Origin: Epiperipatus broadwayi
Taxonomy: Eukaryota > Onychophora > Udeonychophora > Euonychophora > Peripatidae
DNA length: 64,000 nt
Assembly: GCA_028023455.1 (NCBI GenBank)
Contig: JAQFVV010012531.1
Span: 556,001 to 620,000, forward strand
Direction of reading: 5' to 3'
Part shown: positions 58,195 through 64,000 of the stretch, one piece after another
How the letters are laid out: each line of letters opens with the position of its first letter
Numbering within the stretch: position 1 is the stretch's first letter
Position numbers and translations under genes: made by a program
The notes under the pieces: model-generated
Told to the model about the DNA's origin: nothing
Database searches by the model: none
The model's input: only the letters and a program-made list of their open reading frames with translations

Positions 58195-59657
58195 CACTAT
58201 AACTATCTATTTTAGACAACTTCTTTTTTTCTAAGTACTTTTTCCATTTAAAATTTAACATCTTTTTCACTTTCTTTGTTCTTAATAGCACACATATTGT
58301 CTGCATGCTTTCCCTCTCTCTTTTACACTTTTACAAACTCTCACTTTCCTATTACTTTTATTTTTCTGAAGACTCTTACCTAAAACTCTATTTGCCACTT
58401 TTTCTATTTCACCCCACCAGCCCTTATATGCATCCCAAACAAACTCTTCCATGGGTTCTTCAACTTTTATTTTATACTCTTCTAGCTTATTCTTATTATT
58501 CATTCTCCATCCACATTTTTCACTATCCTTTTTTATTTTATTATTATTTTCCATCACATTACTAAACATTTTTTATATAGAGAAGTTATAATCACTATTA
58601 CATACTCTCTCTTCATTATTAAACACCTTAATTTTCCATAACTTTATTCATTCCCTCTTTCTCTACTAATACAGAATCTATTGTATGAAATATATTATTT
58701 CTAAACCATGTGAATTGTTCTTCATAAATATCTAATAAATTTCCAATACTCAAATTCACTCTTTGACAAAAATGCTTCAAAAGCTACCCATTCTTATTAT
58801 CTACATCGTCAATTTCTTCAATATGCCCATTCATATTCCCTATAATCATTATTCTCTTCCCCTTTTCTTTGAAACTACTGTGTATCCTTAACTAAGCATT
58901 TATATATGCTATTCTTCCACTCCATTATAGTTTGACTATCTCCAGTGCCTATATACACTATAACCACATCATTCATTCTTGTCTTCCTAACCTAATCTCA
59001 TACCATAAATGTTCTTAAGTATTTAAATATTTTTTTGACATAACTCCTGCACCACAACCCCTTTTTTCTTTTTTTTTATATTTATACCCTGCCATACCAA
59101 GCTTTCTATAATAAGTTCTTCTTTTCTTAGATCTGTTTCCACTATTGCTAATACCTCAAGCTCTTCATTTTTAATTGCTTTGTTTAATTCCAGCCACTTT
59201 TCTGATCTCCTATCACCGTGCATATTCAAATACCCAATTTTAACAATTTCTTCTTTCCTAACTACTCTTTTATAAATTCTTTTGATTCTTTCTTCTACAT
59301 TACACTTAGAAATAACTTTCTTACCATTAATTTTACAGACCCATTTCCTCTCCATATCTACATTTATATCTAAATCAGCTATCCTTTGATTATTTTTTTA
59401 TATCCTGTCCATTTTTCTTCTTTCTAATAACACAGCCATCTTTACTATATGACTACCTCTTTCCAATAAAAAAATCCCACACAAACCACAAACATAACAT
59501 TATTTGTCTCACACAATTTTTTCAATCTCTCATTTATAGAACATGCCCTTTCTAACATATACCTCTTGTCAAATCTTAGTAATAATCCAACTATTTCCAC
59601 TCTTTTTTTAAATCTTACTCGAATTCCTAATCAATTCTATGTATTCATCCATTACTT
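58195..59657 (-). mobile_element. LINE family 1, fragment G (5' half of a split copy)
   Basis: A minus-strand sequence equivalent to copy B about 14490-16045: linker (58282-58569), endonuclease (GDMNGH equivalent near 58840; IGYLNMHGDRRSEKWLELNK at 59175-59260; VLAIVETDL), and part of the SGNH-like region up to 59657. It has many frame breaks. Fragment G starts where fragment F (49820) stopped. Confidence 0.85.
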
Positions 59658-61199
59658 GATAAAGTTATGGAGGAAGTACACGCCATCTTATGATATTTCT
59701 GTTAACTTTTTTTGAAATGTTTCTTTTATATAGCAATGGTTATCATTATAACTCATAAGTTATAAATAGATAAATCAGTTATTTTCTATCAATCTAAATA
59801 CTTATTTGTTTCCAGGAAATTATTATTTTTCATACTGAAACTGTTAACTTATCCTGTCTATTGTCAAGCATATTCTGATATCAATAACTTTTTTAAACAA
59901 TGTGGACGTTTGTTACATCTGCTAAGACTGCATTTTTTATTTTTTTCTCACATATAGAAATATTCTAAAAATAATTAACACATTACCATATTAATTATTA
60001 TTAATATTTAAAGAATTTTTCTTTATCACAATATTAATTATCAAGATTTTGCATTTTGTAGTTGAGTAAATGATCATTTATAGCAACATACATGTCAGCT
60101 CACACACACTCCAGATGAAATCAAAAGCCAGACTTGAATTAATTATATTGGTCAGACTTGAATTAATTATATTGGTCAATAATGTTATATCATATGATAA
60201 AATTAGCAAAAATAATAAGTATTGGATTACAATTTATAAATATAAAATTAAAAAATAACTTAAAACAAGAAATCACTTTAATATGACTGTAAAATCACAT
60301 CACTTTTTTGTAAAAAAGATAATTGCCCAAATAGTTGTTAAAAGATAATTTTATTTTTAAAAAAATACAGCTCTTTTTTTTTATTATTATTTAAAAAAAC
60401 TTATTTTTGCTCTTTATCAGTAGAAAACATATAAAGCAACATACTTAAAATATCTAGTTTATAAACTTTATTTTGTTTGTTACAAAATATATATGTATTT
60501 TAAAAAATAGAAGTATTGCAGTATGAATTAGGAAATAGAGAAATGGTGAGAATACAACCTTGGCAAATACTTTTTTCGGTACTTTTTTTTCACACTGGAC
60601 AAGCCGCCGCTAGGTGACGCTGCAGAACCACCAAGAAGCCTGTATCCTCTTGATAATCATAAAAGTATTTAGTGAATAGAATAAAGTGCTGTGATCTCCA
60701 GTGTTCTGAAATTGCTCCATTTGGAAGAATCAAACTAACTTCACCAGGAAATCAAAACAATTATTATAAAGTTAAACAGTGATTCATCATTTTTCAGAAG
60801 ATCACAAAAACAATGTATGAATTGTAGTAAGGCTATTCTACCTTAAACAATCCAAGAAACAAATTAAAAAATATATTTAATGGAGAACTATATCTAAAAT
60901 AATAAATACAATACATATTATAAATTATGTGAGAATAATACTGTTAATTAAGTTTAGCAGGCATTTCAAAAAGATCTAAAAATGTTATGGTGTTTATAAC
61001 AGTTTTTATTGAAACTGTTGACAAGGTACAATAATTGTTTATAATATATCAAAGACACAAAAAAGTATGAATTCTGAACTAAGTTCAAATCTATATGACT
61101 ATACAAGCTAATGAGCTTGAATTAAAACGTATTTTCAATTTGGACTCAAAGCTTTATAGTTAGTTAATAAGATAAAAGGTGGATGCTGAAGGATTGCCT
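59658..61199. other. AT-rich intron sequence
   Basis: Contains a 24-bp direct duplication (CAGACTTGAATTAATTATAT unit at 60129 and 60153) and a GC-richer patch (60598-60640) with CCGCTAGGTGACGCTG, a CTCF-like sequence. No exon supported. Confidence 0.45.
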
Positions 61200-61375
61200 T
61201 AGATTCTAAGATCTAGATGTGATGCTCTCAGATCCAAGGCTCCTCACTGATGAAAGCCAAAAGCTAGAAACTAGACTGGGAATATTGGATTAATAGGCAC
61301 TAGATAGGGATTTTATACACAAACTTACCTGTAATCCATTGATTACTCTGGCTTATACTGAGTAGTGATATTGTA
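61200..61375 (+). repeat. Single decayed arm of hairpin family FB2
   Basis: It shares with the right arm at 35272-35417 the blocks CTCTCAGATCCAAGGCTCCT, GAAACTAGACTGGG (GAAACTAGTCTGG in the other), GGCACTAGAT and ATCCATTGATTACTCTGGCT. Only one orientation is present here. Confidence 0.75.
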
Positions 61376-61966
61376 TGGATAGTTTTACCTCTGTAAATAG
61401 CTTGTGGACAATGGTGATCATGTGATGTTTAGTGGTTTAACATCACTTAGTGAGAGCCTTTGTGGTGGTCCAACTTTGAATCATGCACATTGAACTAAAG
61501 CAATGCAAAGCCACTTCTGTAACACATCATACATTTAAAAAATATTTGGTATACAATGATGCAAAGACACCAGATAGTAATATCAACATCAAGATTGTCA
61601 ATCAGAATTAAAATATCTAATAAGCATTCAATTTAAATTATTTTATTTTTTCATTCAAAAAATCAAAACCTGTAAATAGGCAACAAAAACTCTCATTGCA
61701 GACTCATGCAGCCTGTGATCCATGTTTTGGATAGCTCTGATATATAGGAAAATCATGTTTGGGAAAACTATTTCAGATTAAAATATAAGAACAATTAAAC
61801 ATTTATATGTAATATGTTAAAATATATTCTAGAAAGAAGGGGCACACATTTGATTGTCATTTATTTTTTGCAAACTTTATATCTTGCTTCAAAATGCAAT
61901 TTTTCAAAATCTAAAACACTTTAATTACTAATCACTGTGTGCATAACAGAAAGCTTTTTACTTTAC
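61376..61966. other. AT-rich intron sequence
   Basis: ATCATGTGATGTTTAGTGGTTTAACATCAC near 61410-61448 recalls sequence beside the FB2 piece at 34.2 kb. Otherwise nothing recognised. Confidence 0.4.
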
Positions 61967-62008
61967 CTACTTCATGCATCTCAACAAGTTCACCATCTTC
62001 TTCTTTTT
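61967..62008 (-). CDS. Candidate 42-nt micro-exon of the membrane protein gene
   Basis: It lies between an AG (62010-62009) and a donor GTAAAG after 61967. Phase 1 in and phase 1 out; 13 whole codons KEEDGELVEMHEV plus split codons. It would join in frame to the exon at 41387, giving a continuous acidic N-terminal region. The upstream pyrimidine tract is weak and the exon is very short, so chance is a real alternative. The intron to the next exon would be about 20.6 kb, holding both RTE copies, the split LINE and the LTR element. Confidence 0.45.
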   Translation of the reverse strand, partial: KKKKMVNLLRCMK

Positions 62009-62492
62009 CTTTTATTCAATACAGGAATAACACAGTGACAGGAATAAAATATAATAAAGCAGAATGAGATGTAAACTATATATTACATGAGAATTAAAAT
62101 TCAAAGCAATACTATGATGGAACATGACATTCTCACAAGTATTTCTAAATATTGTCTAAAACAAATAAAGAGCAATGAATAAAATACAAAATATATTGCT
62201 TCAGAATTATGATTTATCAATAATCAATATGATAAAATGTTAGTTTGAGAAGTGATGGAGCAAATAAAAATTGGTAATAGTATGAATACTGAATCCTACT
62301 GCTTGAAGGCATTGTTTTTCACACAATACACATGTTTTAGAGGCCTAACTTACAGCTAACTCTACAACAAAGTTGTTTAGAGCTGTAACCGGCCACCTAG
62401 AGAGCAATGTATCCAACGATTACTTAATAAAATACTATGCCCATTGACTTGTGACAGTATTCCTCAAGTGAGCACAATTCAACTCTCATTAC

Positions 62493-62514
62493 TGTCTGAT
62501 TTGATGGAAGCCAT
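62493..62514 (-). CDS. Tentative start exon of the membrane protein gene
   Basis: ATG at 62514-62512 in a good context (A at -3, G at +4) opens MASIKSD plus one base, followed by a moderate donor (GTAATG). Phase 1 exit would join the micro-exon at 62008 to give Lys. The exon is too short to be sure, and the true start may lie upstream or outside the window. Confidence 0.25.
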
Positions 62515-64000
62515 ATTTGAAGGATGTGAAACTATCAAAAAATTTATTGAAGACAAAATTTGAGAAAGCGTAGTAGATTTAGTATTACATATTGTACCGG
62601 TAAAATCACCATGCACGATCACGCACAATAATCCGAATTCAAACCCAGTCCACATCTAGGAATAAATTCCAAAATGCAAACTAAATTCAAACCCAAACCC
62701 CTGGCATGACAACCGATGAACAACACAACAACGGTACGTGGTTTTTCCTTTACTAGCTCGTCGGAAAACACAGACTAAATTACCCTACAATCAGTTATTC
62801 ATATATATCTTATATTCGAGATATTGGTACGGTTAATAATTCAATATATATTTAAGTTGTCAATACAGACAGCAGGTGCTTAACTAGATTTCGAGAGTAA
62901 TAAGACAAGAGAGACAAAATAGATTAGATAAATTTTTAATAATTATTGAAATCATTGAATACTATGTACAGATACGGTAAAATTTTCATACGTATATTTC
63001 TAATAATTTGCTACTAGTCCTTAATAATCATTTTAGACTGATAGACAAAACGCATGCCAATATTTATATGTTTTAAATGGTCGTACGAGTTGATATGAGA
63101 ATCAGAGTAATTTGAGCATTTAAAATATTTAATTCCTATTTTATATTAAGTTGTTTGATTTTAATAGATTCAAACCATTATGTATACGGATAATTGGAGG
63201 CCTTATATAAGAATATAATATAACAATGATGTACTGATGGTTGCAGAGCTTAAGATATACTACAATAATAACTTGCGGTGCATTGACGGAAGACCGGGCG
63301 GCTTGTACTTTGACAAGTCTTAATGCCCCCAAGTAGATCCGGGACACTACAACCAGCCGGGATCATTTTTGAACCCCGGTGATCCAAGAGATTATCTGGA
63401 GAAGAATTTCTTTCTTTCCAATTGGTAGTACAAACGAGACGCCAATTTAGGCGAAGGAAAAGGCACTGCCACAGTAACATCGAGGAAGAGTGAATGGAAG
63501 TGGACTTAAAGCGAAACTATATAAAACCTTGATTATCTCTCCGTAACATTTTCTATGCAACAATCTGATATGACTATTCAAAATAAAACATGGCGAAATC
63601 AAAAGATCACAAAAGTAACGATTAATTAATTTCACTCTGAAACCCATAACTCCCCAGGTTGTTCGGAAGGTAATAATAGTAACAAAAATATTCACTTTAT
63701 ATTATTACTCCGTTCATATATAAAAAGATAATATAATAAAAATTTAGACTTTATTTTATATTTGTTATTTGGAGCAAAGATTAAAATATCATTTTGACAA
63801 AATAAAAGGAACAATACAGGTACTTGAATATTTCTCAACTCAACATAAACGAACCAATTTTTTTAGTTCGATAAAAGAAAATTACTTTTAAAATGAATAT
63901 ACTAATAATACTATGAAATAAACTTTAATGGCTTTAACTAGAGTTGAAAAATATTATTATTGGCATCGCTTTGTTTGTAAATGTAAGTAATAATAAAAAT
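62515..64000. other. Upstream region of the minus-strand gene, no supported gene
   Basis: Mixed composition with GC-richer patches at about 62600-62770 and 63280-63480. The patches could be promoter or 5' UTR sequence of the minus-strand gene, but I find no confident exon or TATA arrangement. Two overlapping minus-strand open frames (63250-63695) show no recognisable domain. Confidence 0.35.

Noticed and set aside
63250-63695. Two overlapping minus-strand open frames in a GC-richer patch, possible first exon or rRNA-like sequence
   Set aside because: No recognisable domain, no clear splice donor in phase, and no rRNA match that I could recognise.
1-64000. CRISPR array, operon or prokaryotic origin
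   Set aside because: Spliced exons, LINEs, Penelope-like elements and a hAT-type MITE show an animal genome; the tandem repeats here have no spacer pattern.

Overview
This window is AT-rich animal DNA with long introns and intergenic space, densely populated by decayed transposable elements. There are no operons and no long intact cellular ORFs. Splice-like exon borders, APE-type LINEs, RTE-type and Penelope-like retroelements, a Ty3/mdg4-type LTR retrotransposon, a hAT-type MITE and a degenerate CCCTAA tract all fit an invertebrate metazoan. I cannot fix the phylum by reading.

Host genes. The best-supported host gene is on the minus strand and spans at least 41 kb (about 62.5 kb down to 20.6 kb). 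Four exons (41316-41387, 40866-41005, 33880-33982, 20671-20888) have matching splice sites and compatible phases. They end in an in-frame stop followed by AATAAA. A 42-nt micro-exon (61967-62008) and a tentative start exon (62493-62514) would complete a protein of about 198 residues. It would have an acidic N-terminal half, one transmembrane helix and a tail of about 72 residues. I do not recognise the family. On the plus strand, 1.2-5.9 kb holds three isolated exon candidates, one of them very cysteine-rich.

Transposons. (i) At least five pieces of one APE-endonuclease LINE family: A (11.4-12.1 kb), B (12.1-16.4 kb, nearly full length, with an SGNH-esterase-like region), C (26.6-29.4 kb), D (26.0-26.5 kb), and F plus G (48.1-49.8 and 58.2-59.7 kb). 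F and G look like two halves of one copy split by 8.4 kb of later DNA. (ii) Two RTE-type copies (42.8-45.2 kb plus; 46.5-48.1 kb minus). (iii) A Penelope-like element with RT and GIY-YIG domains (23.8-25.2 kb), and a head-to-head pair of a second Penelope-like family (16.9-18.3 kb) whose 3' UTR holds a tRNA-like sequence. (iv) A complete but inactivated LTR retrotransposon (52355-57206) with 476/480-bp LTRs, a tRNA-Ser-type primer site and a 5-bp target duplication. (v) A 446-bp hAT-type MITE with an 8-bp target duplication (40004-40449).

Foldback DNA. Several large inverted repeats with no coding potential occur at 3.7-4.9, 31.1-32.2, 35.1-35.4, 39.6-39.85 and 49.9-51.1 kb. Two of them share an architecture (about one and a half tandem units of 420-470 bp followed by the inverted copy) although their sequences differ. 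These, the hammerhead-like motifs in Penelope-type tails, the nested F/G insertion and the unrecognised membrane-protein gene are the most interesting parts of the window.
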